NCBI RefSeq assembly: GCF_900103665.1
Contig: NZ_FNGY01000006.1
Location: forward strand, 310,001 to 374,000
Direction of reading: 5' to 3'
DNA from: Pedobacter steynii
GTDB taxonomy: Bacteria > Bacteroidota > Bacteroidia > Sphingobacteriales > Sphingobacteriaceae
DNA length: 64,000 nt
A program made the position numbers and the translations under genes. The notes under the pieces were generated by a model. That model was not told the DNA's origin and ran no database searches. It worked only from the letters and a program-made list of their open reading frames with translations. Numbering within the stretch: position 1 is the stretch's first letter; every line of letters starts with the position of its first letter. Positions 52,773 to 62,684 of the stretch are shown one piece after another.

Positions 52773-53903
52773 ATGAAAGAAAGTGAATTCTTAATGCTGG
52801 CAGGCAAAGTATCTGATGGGACTGCTTCATATGCGGAGCTTTCCCTGTATAATGCTTACCTGAATTTTTTGCAAAAGAACGCTTCAGATACCGGAGCGGA
52901 GTTGACGGGAGAGGAAGTGTCTGTATTGTGGGATAAGATCAATCTGGGTACTGAAGAGCGCCCGGCAACAAAGTCATTTAGCCTGATTTACAAAATAGCG
53001 ATCGCAGCTTCTGTCCTGATGATTTCAGGACTAGGGATTTATTTTTTCAATCCTAACCATGTATTAAAACCTACGGAAAACCTGGAGCTGGTTGCTGATA
53101 TCCAGCCAGGAGGAAATAAAGCAGTGCTTACCCTTGCTGATGGGCATCAGGTTGCCTTGAACGACAGTTCGAATAGAATCATAACCGCAGAAAATGGAAT
53201 GCAGATTCATTTGAACGATGGCGGTGAATTGGTTTATCAGATTACAGACGACAAAAAGATTAAATCTGATTACAATAAAATAGAAACAGGCATCGGTGGG
53301 CAATACCAGGTTATCCTTCCTGATGGAACAAAGGTCTGGCTGAACTCTTCTTCATCACTTCGCTATCCTACAGTATTTAATACAGGGGAAAGAACAGTTG
53401 AACTGAAAGGAGAGGGATATTTTGAAGTGACAAAAGATAAGACCAAACCGTTCAAAGTGATCACAGAAACTCAACAGGTAGAAGTGTTGGGAACGAAGTT
53501 TAACATTAATGCTTATCCCGAAGAAGAACACATCAGAACCACACTTTTACAGGGAAGTGTGAATGTCGGTGTGCTGAATAAAACATCAGCTTATACTTTG
53601 AAGCCGGGAGAACAGGCGGTATTGACTGCTCAGCACTTTAAGATTGCAACCGTTGATACCGAAGAGTTTATTTCCTGGAAAGATGGCTATTTCCTGTTTA
53701 ATGATGAACCAATTTTTACCGCAATGAGAAAGCTTGCCCGTTGGTATGATGTGGAAGTGGTGTACGAAGGTGATTTTAAAGACATCAATTTCGGAGGATC
53801 AGTATCGAAATCCAATTCCCTGCAAAAGACATTGAAAGTACTACAGTCCACAAATAAACTGAAATTTAAAATCGAAGGAAGGAGGATTAAAATTATGAGG
53901 TAG
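52773..53903 (+). CDS. FecR-type anti-sigma factor
   Basis: The 376-residue protein has one transmembrane helix (about residues 71-90) and a periplasmic FecR domain with ILPDGTKVWLNSSSSLRYP and GEGYFEVTKDKTKPF. A C-terminal DUF4974-like module (LQKTLKVLQSTNKL) follows. It pairs with the ECF factor upstream and the STN domain of the SusC downstream, as in the locus at 25-32 kb. Confidence 0.92.
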   Translation: MKESEFLMLAGKVSDGTASYAELSLYNAYLNFLQKNASDTGAELTGEEVSVLWDKINLGTEERPATKSFSLIYKIAIAASVLMISGLGIYFFNPNHVLKPTENLELVADIQPGGNKAVLTLADGHQVALNDSSNRIITAENGMQIHLNDGGELVYQITDDKKIKSDYNKIETGIGGQYQVILPDGTKVWLNSSSSLRYPTVFNTGERTVELKGEGYFEVTKDKTKPFKVITETQQVEVLGTKFNINAYPEEEHIRTTLLQGSVNVGVLNKTSAYTLKPGEQAVLTAQHFKIATVDTEEFISWKDGYFLFNDEPIFTAMRKLARWYDVEVVYEGDFKDINFGGSVSKSNSLQKTLKVLQSTNKLKFKIEGRRIKIMR

Positions 53904-53929
53904 CATTTTACTCAATTTTAGTCCATGAA

Positions 53930-53955
53930 TCCGGAAGTGTTTGCCCACTCCCGGA
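53930..53955 (+). repeat. Second conserved hairpin between fecR and susC
   Basis: TCCGGAAGTG (53930-53939) pairs with CACTCCCGGA (53946-53955) with one A-C mismatch in the same position as the hairpin at 27267-27294. It lies 27 bp after the fecR stop and is not followed by T's. Confidence 0.55.
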
Positions 53956-54072
53956 TAAATAAGTGGATTACATAAACCTAAATCAACAACTAACCATTTA
54001 TCAAACAATCAAGAAGTCAAACTATTGGCACGCTCGTGCTATGGCTTTCTGTTAGATCCAATAACCAAATGT

Positions 54073-57000
54073 ATGAAAATTTACGATCCCAACTCGTATG
54101 ATATTTACTGTCTGAAGGATAAAATTTTATTGACCATGAAACTGATTGTAGTTTTAATTATCGCTGGTTTTTTACAGGTAAGTGCTGCCACTTATGCCCA
54201 AAAGAAAATCACGGTATCCGTTGAAAATGCCCCCATTGAACTGATTCTTAAAACGATCAGAAAGCAAAGTGGATTTAGCGTTTTTTTTATCCAGCGGGAC
54301 CTGAAAAATGCTTTACCCGTAACCATGAGTGTGAAGGAGGTTTCACTGGAAGAAGCATTGGAAAAATGCTTTCATAACCAACCACTTACGTATATTATTG
54401 AATCGAATACAGTCGTGGTAAAGGAGAAACCAGCTCCTGTAAAAACAAGCAAAGCCCAGTTTACCATCTCGGGAAGGGTAAAAGACAATTCCAATCTGCC
54501 ACTTCCCGGTGTATCCGTCCGGGTAAAGGGCAGTACCAATGTAAAGTCTAGCGACAACCAGGGTAAATATAGTATCCAGGTAGAACTGAAGGATAGCCTG
54601 GAGTTCTCTTATGTGGGCTATGTAAAGCAGGTATTGATAGTCAAAGGATTGGATAATATAGATGTCACCATGATCCCAAACGAAGGTAGCCTTGATGAAG
54701 TGGCTGTGGTAGGATTCGGAAAGCAAAAGAAGATCAGTATCGTTGGTGCAATACAGAGCATTAAACCGGAAGAACTGAGAATTCCCACGAGCAATATTTC
54801 TAATGCCTTTGCAGGAAAGCTTGCCGGGGTAATTGCCGTTCAGCGTTCAGGACAACCTGGAGCGGATGGATCTTCATTTTATATCAGAGGAATTTCCACT
54901 TTTAATGGCGCTACAAACCCATTGATCATTTTAGATGGTGTAGCAGTTTCATCAGGAGATCTGAATGCCCTGGCACCGGAAGTAATCGAAAGCTTTTCGA
55001 TTCTTAAGGATGCGACTGCAACTGCCATTTATGGAAGCAGGGGAGCAAACGGAGTGATGATCGTGACCACTAAAAGTGGCAAGGATTTAGATAAACCGAG
55101 AATCAATGTGAGGTTGGAAAACTCTGTTTCTTCCCCTACAAAAATTCCGAAATTTGTTTCCGGAACAGAATATATGAAACTCTTCAATGAAACTATTGCA
55201 GGAAGAGGCTCCAGTGAAGTTCCTTATACACAGGATAAAATTGATGGGACAAGGGACAGACTGGATCCTTATGTATATCCTGAAATTGACTGGTACGATG
55301 AGATGTTTAAAAACGCGGCTTATAACCAGACGGTGAACCTGAATATTCTGGGTGGTGGAAAAAAGGTCGACTACTTTTTAAGTGCAACACTAAATAATAA
55401 TTCCGGTCTGATCAGGGATTTTAACGTCAATACTTTCAAAAATAATATTTCCGTGAAAAGGTATTCTTTTCAGAATAACCTTAATGCAAACCTGAGCCAG
55501 GACACCCGGGTGTCTTTAAAACTAAATACCCAGCTCCGGGATTTTCGTGGCCCGGCTAAAGATGCCGAGGGGATTTTTGGGGATATCATGAATGCCAGTC
55601 CGGTTGATTTTCCATTGATGTTTCCTAATAATGCTGCTGAACGGAGGGACGTTTTTTTTGGTGGCCGTTCCGGAGGAAACGTAAACGCTGGTTATTTAAA
55701 CCCATTTGCAGAAATGGTGAAAGGATATACCAATAATTTTCAAACCACTGTAATTGCAACCTTTGATGCGGAACAGAAATTGAATTTTATCACCGATGGA
55801 TTGACGGTTAAAGGATTGGCTTCCTTTAAAAACTGGAGCAATACCAATACGGTAAGGAGCGGTGGATATAATAATTATGAAATAAAAAATCTGGTTAAGA
55901 ATCCCGATGGTACTTATAGCTATGACCTGGCGATGATCGGCACCCCTCAGTCGGCAGCACTTGGAACAACTGGTTCTACAAGTGGCGACAGGATGCTTTA
56001 CTTTCAATCTTCACTGGAATACAGTAAAACACTGGCCGAAAAACACAATGTTTCCGGTTTGTTACTATATAACCAGGAAGAATATAGTGTAAATAATCCT
56101 ACTGACCTGATCAGTTCCTTACCAAGGAGAAGGCAGGGTATTGCCGGAAGAGCAACTTATGGATTTGACAACAAATACCTCGCTGAATTTAACTTCGGAT
56201 ATAATGGTTCAGAGAACTTTGCTAAGGGAAAGCGCTTTGGATTTTTTCCTTCTGTTGCAGTGGGGTACGTACTGAGCAGTGAAGACTTCTTCAAATCTTT
56301 ATCTGCAACGATCCCTTTACTGAAATTCCGTGCTTCGTGGGGTAAGGTCGGAAACGATCAGATTGCAGGCGCAAGGTTCCTTTATATGTCTGATCTTAAT
56401 CTTGTTGGACAGGGGTATACCACTGGTCTGGATATGAATTATGGAAAATCCGGACCTACTTTTGCCCGTTTTACCAATAATGACATTACCTGGGAAGTCG
56501 GAAAAAAAATCAATGTAGGGATGGACCTGAACCTGATGAATAAGGTTAACCTGGTGGTTGATTTTTATAGAGAAAACAGGTCGGGTATCTTCCTGGAAAG
56601 AGCAGGGATTCCCGGCTTCTTTGGAACAGACGGGACCAAGGTTTACAGTAATATTGGAGAAGTCCGCAATCAGGGGATGGACCTTTCCCTGGATTATAAC
56701 CATGATTTTGGAAATGGTTTCTTTATGAGTCTGAAAGGAACATTTACTTTTGCAAGAAATAAGGTCATCAATAATGATGAACCTCCGTTTACCAAATACA
56801 AAAACCTTTCTGCTGTAGGTTATCCGATTGGTACTCCGCTTGGTTATCTAGCGGATCGTCTCTTTATTGACGATGCCGACATCAAGGCGCATGCCTTGCA
56901 ACAGATTGGCGGAGTGATCATGCCGGGGGATATCAAGTACCTGGACATTACCAATGGGGTAGACGGCCTGAACATCATCAACAGTTCGGATATGATGAGG

Positions 57001-57468
57001 ATGGGATATCCCGGAACTCCGGAGGTGATTTACGGATTCGGACCTTCATTTAAGCTTAAGAAATTCGATTTTTCTTTCTTCTTTCAGGGAGTAGCAAATA
57101 CCTCATTTTTTATCAACGGATTCCATCCTTTTGGGCCAAGAACACAAAGAAATGTATTGCAGTTTGTTGCCGACCAGCGTTGGAGAGCAGATGATCCAAA
57201 CCCTTATGCAACTTATCCAAGGTTATCTAAACTTGACTTGCCAAATAATACAGAAAACTCATCTTATTGGCTAAGAGATGCTTCCTTTCTGAAACTCAGA
57301 AATGTTGAGTTGGGATACACTTATAAATCAGCCAGGATTTATCTGAGCGGATATAATGTACTCACCTTCTCCAAATTTAAGTATTGGGATCCGGAGCAGG
57401 GTGGTGGAAATGGTTTACGCTATCCAAGTCAGCGGATTTTCAATATAGGTTTGCAAATGGGATTTTAA
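54073..57468 (+). CDS. SusC/RagA-type TonB-linked outer membrane protein with STN domain
   Basis: From ATG 54073 the product is 1131 residues (an upstream TTG at 54025 is the only longer start). After a signal-like segment (QVSAATYAQ) come the STN domain (about 35-95), a CarboxypepD_reg-like domain (GRVKDNSNLPLPGVSV), a plug with FYIRGISTFNGATNPLIILDG and KDATATAIYGSRGANGVMIVTT, and a barrel ending NIGLQMGF. It is the import channel of the hexosamine-glycan locus, with signalling through FecR. Confidence 0.94.
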   Translation: MKIYDPNSYDIYCLKDKILLTMKLIVVLIIAGFLQVSAATYAQKKITVSVENAPIELILKTIRKQSGFSVFFIQRDLKNALPVTMSVKEVSLEEALEKCFHNQPLTYIIESNTVVVKEKPAPVKTSKAQFTISGRVKDNSNLPLPGVSVRVKGSTNVKSSDNQGKYSIQVELKDSLEFSYVGYVKQVLIVKGLDNIDVTMIPNEGSLDEVAVVGFGKQKKISIVGAIQSIKPEELRIPTSNISNAFAGKLAGVIAVQRSGQPGADGSSFYIRGISTFNGATNPLIILDGVAVSSGDLNALAPEVIESFSILKDATATAIYGSRGANGVMIVTTKSGKDLDKPRINVRLENSVSSPTKIPKFVSGTEYMKLFNETIAGRGSSEVPYTQDKIDGTRDRLDPYVYPEIDWYDEMFKNAAYNQTVNLNILGGGKKVDYFLSATLNNNSGLIRDFNVNTFKNNISVKRYSFQNNLNANLSQDTRVSLKLNTQLRDFRGPAKDAEGIFGDIMNASPVDFPLMFPNNAAERRDVFFGGRSGGNVNAGYLNPFAEMVKGYTNNFQTTVIATFDAEQKLNFITDGLTVKGLASFKNWSNTNTVRSGGYNNYEIKNLVKNPDGTYSYDLAMIGTPQSAALGTTGSTSGDRMLYFQSSLEYSKTLAEKHNVSGLLLYNQEEYSVNNPTDLISSLPRRRQGIAGRATYGFDNKYLAEFNFGYNGSENFAKGKRFGFFPSVAVGYVLSSEDFFKSLSATIPLLKFRASWGKVGNDQIAGARFLYMSDLNLVGQGYTTGLDMNYGKSGPTFARFTNNDITWEVGKKINVGMDLNLMNKVNLVVDFYRENRSGIFLERAGIPGFFGTDGTKVYSNIGEVRNQGMDLSLDYNHDFGNGFFMSLKGTFTFARNKVINNDEPPFTKYKNLSAVGYPIGTPLGYLADRLFIDDADIKAHALQQIGGVIMPGDIKYLDITNGVDGLNIINSSDMMRMGYPGTPEVIYGFGPSFKLKKFDFSFFFQGVANTSFFINGFHPFGPRTQRNVLQFVADQRWRADDPNPYATYPRLSKLDLPNNTENSSYWLRDASFLKLRNVELGYTYKSARIYLSGYNVLTFSKFKYWDPEQGGGNGLRYPSQRIFNIGLQMGF

Positions 57469-57482
57469 TTAAGAATACGAAG

Positions 57483-59306
57483 ATGAAATTCAAAAATATT
57501 ATAGTATTAATGGTCGTTGCCCTGGTAATGGGAACGAATGCCGGGTGTAAGAAATACCTGGATGTAGTACCTGATGAACGTCCGACAGAGAAAGACATCT
57601 TCAGAGATGTATTGGCTGCCGAAGGATTTCTCTATTCCTGCTATGCTGCCATTCCAGGCCCAAGGAATACTTCGGGAGGAATTGACTTGATGACCTCAGA
57701 TGAAATCGCCACTCCTTTTGAGCATGAGGCTGCATCTCAGTTTCCCCGTGGGAACTACAGCGCTTCCTCTCCGGTAATTTCTTATTGGAACAATCTTTAT
57801 AAGGGAATCAGACAGTGCTATATTCTGATTAATGGAGTCGATGCGACACCAGGATTGGATGATGCTACAAAAATCAGGTATAAAGCAGAGGCGAAATTCC
57901 TGATCGGTTATTACCATTCTTTACTCATGAAATTGTATGGTCCGGTAATCATTCAGCGTACTGTTGCTGATGTGAATATGCCGGCAAAGGATTTTCCAGT
58001 CCGCAATTCTTATGATGAATGTGTGGATTTTGTAGTTAGTATTCTGGATGAGGCTGCTAAAGATTTGCCGGTAATGCCGGTGTCAACTTCCGAAGTAGGA
58101 AGGGCAACTTCTGTAATTGCAAAAGGGGTCAAAGCACGATTGCTTTTGTATGCCGCTTCTCCATTGTTTAACGGAGGCGGAGGTACTGTCGCAAGCTTCT
58201 ATACCAACTTTAAAAACCAAGATGGAAAGCAACTGATTAGTCCCACATTTAATAAAGAAAAATGGAAAAGAGCTGCCGATGCTGCTAAAGAAGCGATTGA
58301 TGTTGCGGAAAGTAATGGCTTTGCCTTGTACAAAAACAGCACTTATACCGCTTCATCATTGCCTTCCAATCCGGTGGAGAAAGATTTGAGGTTTACTTTT
58401 GTGGATAAAAATACAAATGAGGTGATCTGGGCAAGTACCATTCCGGAAGATATCTATAGCATTCAATATCTTTCAGGTCCCTTTGTGTCTAATGCAGCCG
58501 GCGGGGCTGCCGCTCCTTCACTGGCTATAGTAGAGCAGTTCTATACCAAAAACGGATTGCCAATAGATAAAGATCCTGCCTATAACTATGCAGGACGGTA
58601 TGGGACTTCTACCGGACCAAACGGAGTCACAATGAACCTGAATCTGGATAGAGAACCAAGGTTTAATGCCTGGATTGCCTATCACAACAGTAAATATGAA
58701 ATCATCAGGGGCGCGACAAAGGAAACAGTGGTTAAGTTTAGAAAGAATGATGCAAATGGGATTCAGAACAGATCTACCGATTATTCTACCACCGGATATT
58801 TAAATAAAAAAGGAGTGCATCCCCTGATTACACAAACTACATTAGGGGTAAATCAGCAATATCCTTTTCCTTTTATCCGTTTGGCAGAGCTTTATCTGGA
58901 TTATGCCGAAGCATTAATTGAATATGGAAGCGACCTTTCACTGGCAAAGATTTATATCGATAAAGTAAGAGACCGTGCAGGAATTCCGGGTGTAGACGCG
59001 GCATGGGCTCCGATTGGGGGAGCTTCGGATCAGGGTACACTGCGGTCGGTTGTCCGTCAGGAGCGAACGATTGAACTTTACTTTGAAGGACACCGTTTCT
59101 GGGACCTCAGAAGGTGGATGGCAGCAGAACCTTTCGGAGTAAAAGTGAAGGGAATGAACATTCAGGGAGCCACAGATCCGGAATTTTTCAGGGTCACCGA
59201 ACTGGTATTCCCAAGGTCCTTCCGTGTTCCCGCAAATTACCTGATGCCGATCCCGCAGACAGAGGTCAATAAAAATGAGGCACTTGTTCAAAACCCAGGC
59301 TATTAA
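57483..59306 (+). CDS. SusD/RagB-type outer membrane lipoprotein
   Basis: The 607-residue protein starts at ATG 57483, 14 bp after susC, with a lipobox (GTNAGCKKYLD). It shows SusD hallmarks: RLAELYLDYAEALIEYG, LYFEGHRFWDLRRW, and the closing block YLMPIPQTEVNKNEALVQNPGY. It binds glycans at the surface and delivers them to SusC. The reading frame extends upstream into susC and that part is rejected. Confidence 0.95.
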   Translation: MKFKNIIVLMVVALVMGTNAGCKKYLDVVPDERPTEKDIFRDVLAAEGFLYSCYAAIPGPRNTSGGIDLMTSDEIATPFEHEAASQFPRGNYSASSPVISYWNNLYKGIRQCYILINGVDATPGLDDATKIRYKAEAKFLIGYYHSLLMKLYGPVIIQRTVADVNMPAKDFPVRNSYDECVDFVVSILDEAAKDLPVMPVSTSEVGRATSVIAKGVKARLLLYAASPLFNGGGGTVASFYTNFKNQDGKQLISPTFNKEKWKRAADAAKEAIDVAESNGFALYKNSTYTASSLPSNPVEKDLRFTFVDKNTNEVIWASTIPEDIYSIQYLSGPFVSNAAGGAAAPSLAIVEQFYTKNGLPIDKDPAYNYAGRYGTSTGPNGVTMNLNLDREPRFNAWIAYHNSKYEIIRGATKETVVKFRKNDANGIQNRSTDYSTTGYLNKKGVHPLITQTTLGVNQQYPFPFIRLAELYLDYAEALIEYGSDLSLAKIYIDKVRDRAGIPGVDAAWAPIGGASDQGTLRSVVRQERTIELYFEGHRFWDLRRWMAAEPFGVKVKGMNIQGATDPEFFRVTELVFPRSFRVPANYLMPIPQTEVNKNEALVQNPGY

Positions 59307-59318
59307 CATCGATTCTAT

Positions 59319-60200
59319 ATGAAAACTATATATATCATACTATTCGTATGCATGATCATTACGTCCTGTACCAAGGACAAAGAAACCCAAAAATCACCAA
59401 CCTCAATCTCGGGTGTTCGCGCAGAGGCCAGAGTTGGGGGAGTGGTATTAAAATGGACATTGCCAAAAGACAGCAATTTCCTTTATGTGGAGGTCCGTTA
59501 TCAGAAGAAAGGGCAGATGATCAAAACGCTGGTGAGTAAACATACCGATTCTCTGTTGGTAATAGGGTTGTTGAATAAACTGGATTATGCTTTTGAATTA
59601 CAGGTGTTTAACCGGGATGGGAATGGGCCTAAAGCCGGTGAAACGATGACAACCAACAGCTTGAAGCCATTGGTCAGACCGGTAACCAAGACCTATCTCC
59701 CGGATCAATTGACTCAGGTAACAGGAATTACTCCTGCAATGCTGGAAACATTTACCCAGCAAAGTGATGAAGGACCAAAACAAGACCTGATCGATGGAAA
59801 TATCAGTACCTACTGGCATTCTGCCTGGTCCGGGAATGTTCAGCCGCTCCCACATTGGGTCCGGATTAACTTTCCAACAGAAACGACCATCGGTAGTTTT
59901 AAATATTTTGTGCGTCAAAGTACACATGTAACAGCGAGACCCAATCAGTTTGCCATCGAAACAAGTACCGATGGATTGGTCTGGAAAAGAGAATGGACAT
60001 CCAAACCTAATTTGCCGGTAGACCCTATGACTACCGAAAAACAACAGAATTTTGATAAAAACCTGACCTCAAAATTCTTCAGACTAATGCTTCTGGCCAA
60101 TCAGGGGAATTTAAGCTATACACACCTGGCAGAACTTCGCCTGTTTAAAATGGCTGAGCAACAAACCGACCTGGAGAAACTTGCTGAAGATAATTATTAA
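59319..60200 (+). CDS. Discoidin (F5/8 type C) lipoprotein, DUF4959/DUF5000-like
   Basis: The 293-residue lipoprotein has a lipobox (MIITSCTKD). An N-terminal fibronectin III-like domain (VGGVVLKWTLPKDSNFLYVEVRY) is of the DUF4959 kind. A C-terminal galactose-binding-like domain (about residues 150-280, NISTYWHSAW, LPHWVRINF, IGSFKYFVRQS) is typical of F5/8C modules. It probably binds glycans at the cell surface. It lies 12 bp after SusD and precedes the GH20 gene in the same operon. Confidence 0.88.
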   Translation: MKTIYIILFVCMIITSCTKDKETQKSPTSISGVRAEARVGGVVLKWTLPKDSNFLYVEVRYQKKGQMIKTLVSKHTDSLLVIGLLNKLDYAFELQVFNRDGNGPKAGETMTTNSLKPLVRPVTKTYLPDQLTQVTGITPAMLETFTQQSDEGPKQDLIDGNISTYWHSAWSGNVQPLPHWVRINFPTETTIGSFKYFVRQSTHVTARPNQFAIETSTDGLVWKREWTSKPNLPVDPMTTEKQQNFDKNLTSKFFRLMLLANQGNLSYTHLAELRLFKMAEQQTDLEKLAEDNY

Positions 60201-60216
60201 ACAATGCTCAAAATGC

Positions 60217-60242
60217 AGACGGAGGGAATATTCCCTTCGTCT
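60217..60242 (+). repeat. Intercistronic palindrome before the GH20 gene
   Basis: AGACGGAGGGAA (60217-60228) faces TTCCCTTCGTCT (60231-60242), a nearly perfect palindrome with almost no loop and no T-run. It lies 19 bp before the GH20 ATG. In RNA it would form a stable hairpin that could affect translation or mRNA decay. Confidence 0.5.
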
Positions 60243-60260
60243 ATGCTAAGATGAATTAAA

Positions 60261-62684
60261 ATGAAATCCCAAATGAAAATCAAGTCATCCTTTCTTTCTC
60301 TTATCTTTCCTTTTCTAAGTGTTACAGGTACTACTGCACAAACAACTGATAGTCTTGAATTCGCCAAAATCGCCAAACAGATCTCTTTTTCTGAAGTGGT
60401 TAAAAAGGGGGGTGTTTCTTTTCCTATACCCGCTGCTCCGGATGGATACCAGGTCATTTTAAAAGGAACAGACCGGTTAAATGTCATAGATCGTGAAGGG
60501 AAAATTTTTAGCCCTTTAGAGGATGTTCAGGTACAGTTGTTCTGTCAGCTGTTGAGATTAAAGGATCAAAAAAGCTTTGATATGTCTCCGGTTTTAGTAC
60601 AGGTAAACGGAGCATTTAATGACCGTGCAGGAAATCCCAAACCATTTGTGATTCCTGCTTTAAGGGAATGGCATGGAGGAACTGGTGCTTTAAAGCTGAC
60701 AAAGAACAGCAGAATTATTTTAGCCAACAGAGATTCCCGCCTTATTGAGGTAGCTTCTTTACTTAAAAAAGACCTCCTGGTCAGTTCTGGTCTGAACCTG
60801 AAAGTAAGCATAGGAAAACCTGAGGCAGGAGATATTTTCCTGGTCTTTGATGCCAGAGATGAGGGATTGGGCGAGGAGGGATATCTGATGGATATTAATG
60901 ATCATGTTCGCCTGAATGCATTTCATAAAAGAGGCATGATCTGGGCAACACGCACGATTTTGCAGTTGCTGGAACAGGACCCTGCAAACCGTTCTTTACC
61001 CAAAGGACAAAGCAGGGACTACCCTAAATATGAGGTAAGGGGACTTGTTCTGGATGTAGCAAGGAAGTTCTTTACCATGGACTTTTTGAGAGACTATGTG
61101 AAAATGATGTCTTATTATAAGATGAGTGAATTTCATATCCACTTAAATGACAATGGCTTCCCGATCTATTTTAACAACAATTGGGATCGGGTATACGCAG
61201 CTTTCAGACTGGAAAGCTCCACCTATCCTCAGCTGACCGCCAAAGACGGACATTATACCAAGAAAGAATTCATCGCGCTTCAGCAGCTGGCAGCGGAATA
61301 TGGCGTAGATATCATTCCTGAAATTGATGTTCCGGCACATGCGCTGGCCATCAGCAGAGTGATGCCGGAAATCGGAAGTAAAAAGTATGGAATGGATCAT
61401 CTGGACCTGTATCATCCAAAGACCTATAAGGTGGTTAGCAATATTTTTAAAGAGTATCTGGAAGGATCAAAGCCTGTTTTTTCCGGAAAAGTAATCCACA
61501 TCGGCACAGATGAGTACGATAAAAAAGAGGCCGAAAAGTTCAGGTATTTTACAGATTACTTTATCCGGTATGTGCAAGGATTTGGAAAGGAGGCCAGGGT
61601 ATGGGGAGCATTGACACATGCAAAAGGAAATACACCGGTAACGGCTAAAAATGTAACGATGAATGCCTGGTATAATGGCTATGCAGAACCTTTGGAAATG
61701 AAAAAGCAAGGTTATCAGCTCATCAGTACGCCGGATGGCTCACTGTATATTGTGCCTGCTGCGGGCTACTACTATGACTACCTGAACCTTAAAAATCTGT
61801 ATAGAAAATGGGAGCCGGTAAATGTAGGTAAAGTGACTTTTCAGGCAGGAGATCCTGTGATCAGAGGTGGGATGTTTGCAGTTTGGAATGATAAATCTCC
61901 GGCAGGGAATGGAATTTCACAGCAGGATGTTCATGATCGGGTTTTTCCTGCGATGCAGGTTCTGGCTCAGAAGATGTGGGCAGGAACTGACAGCATTCCA
62001 TACACTCAGTTTCAGGCTAAAAGTAAAGGCATAAAAGAAGGGCCCGGGTTAAATATTGCAGGCTTTGTGAAGGGGCAGGATTCATTGGTTTTACATTATG
62101 ACTTTAACAGGTCAGAAATAAATGATTTATCTGTTTATAAGCGTGGTAAAGCTGTTCTAAGGCCGCAGAAAGCAGGAAAAGGTCAATCCGGGAGATCACT
62201 GGTTTTATCAGCATCAAACAGCTTTGTTCAGCTCCCCTTAAAAGAGATCGGATACAATTATACCATTTCATTGCGGCTTAAACCTGATGGGGATTCGAAG
62301 GGTGAAAAGGTCTTGTTCAGCTCCCCTCATGGTGTTTTTAAATCTGCTGACAAGGACAATAAACTGGCCTTTTCAAGAGAAGGTTATGACTATCAGTTTG
62401 ATTACCAGCTCCCGGCAGGAGAATGGACTGAGCTCACCATTACAGGGACAAATAAAGGAACTTCACTGTTTGTTAATGGAAAATCAAAAGAACGAAAGCT
62501 TGGAAAAGAGGTGTTGTATCCTGAAACCAAAGTTAAGATGTTCAAAGTAGAAACCCTGGTGTTCCCGCTGCAAATACTGGGCGATCGTAATCATGCTTTT
62601 CGGGGTGAAATTGATGACCTGAAAGTCTTCAATAAGATCTTGTCAGATCAGGAAATAGAAACAATCAACCAAAAACCTATATGA
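60261..62684 (+). CDS. GH20 beta-N-acetylhexosaminidase with C-terminal LamG domain
   Basis: The 807-residue secreted enzyme has a signal peptide (about 1-27), an N-terminal GH20b-like domain and the catalytic GH20 barrel. YEVRGLVLDVARKFFTMDFL and FHIHLNDNG are recognisable, and the adjacent Asp417-Glu418 pair in IHIGTDEYDKK is the catalytic pair. A LamG-like concanavalin module follows (about 615-800). It removes terminal N-acetylglucosamine or N-acetylgalactosamine by substrate-assisted catalysis. The TDEY context departs from the more usual GGDE. It overlaps the next gene by 4 bp. Confidence 0.93.
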   Translation: MKSQMKIKSSFLSLIFPFLSVTGTTAQTTDSLEFAKIAKQISFSEVVKKGGVSFPIPAAPDGYQVILKGTDRLNVIDREGKIFSPLEDVQVQLFCQLLRLKDQKSFDMSPVLVQVNGAFNDRAGNPKPFVIPALREWHGGTGALKLTKNSRIILANRDSRLIEVASLLKKDLLVSSGLNLKVSIGKPEAGDIFLVFDARDEGLGEEGYLMDINDHVRLNAFHKRGMIWATRTILQLLEQDPANRSLPKGQSRDYPKYEVRGLVLDVARKFFTMDFLRDYVKMMSYYKMSEFHIHLNDNGFPIYFNNNWDRVYAAFRLESSTYPQLTAKDGHYTKKEFIALQQLAAEYGVDIIPEIDVPAHALAISRVMPEIGSKKYGMDHLDLYHPKTYKVVSNIFKEYLEGSKPVFSGKVIHIGTDEYDKKEAEKFRYFTDYFIRYVQGFGKEARVWGALTHAKGNTPVTAKNVTMNAWYNGYAEPLEMKKQGYQLISTPDGSLYIVPAAGYYYDYLNLKNLYRKWEPVNVGKVTFQAGDPVIRGGMFAVWNDKSPAGNGISQQDVHDRVFPAMQVLAQKMWAGTDSIPYTQFQAKSKGIKEGPGLNIAGFVKGQDSLVLHYDFNRSEINDLSVYKRGKAVLRPQKAGKGQSGRSLVLSASNSFVQLPLKEIGYNYTISLRLKPDGDSKGEKVLFSSPHGVFKSADKDNKLAFSREGYDYQFDYQLPAGEWTELTITGTNKGTSLFVNGKSKERKLGKEVLYPETKVKMFKVETLVFPLQILGDRNHAFRGEIDDLKVFNKILSDQEIETINQKPI

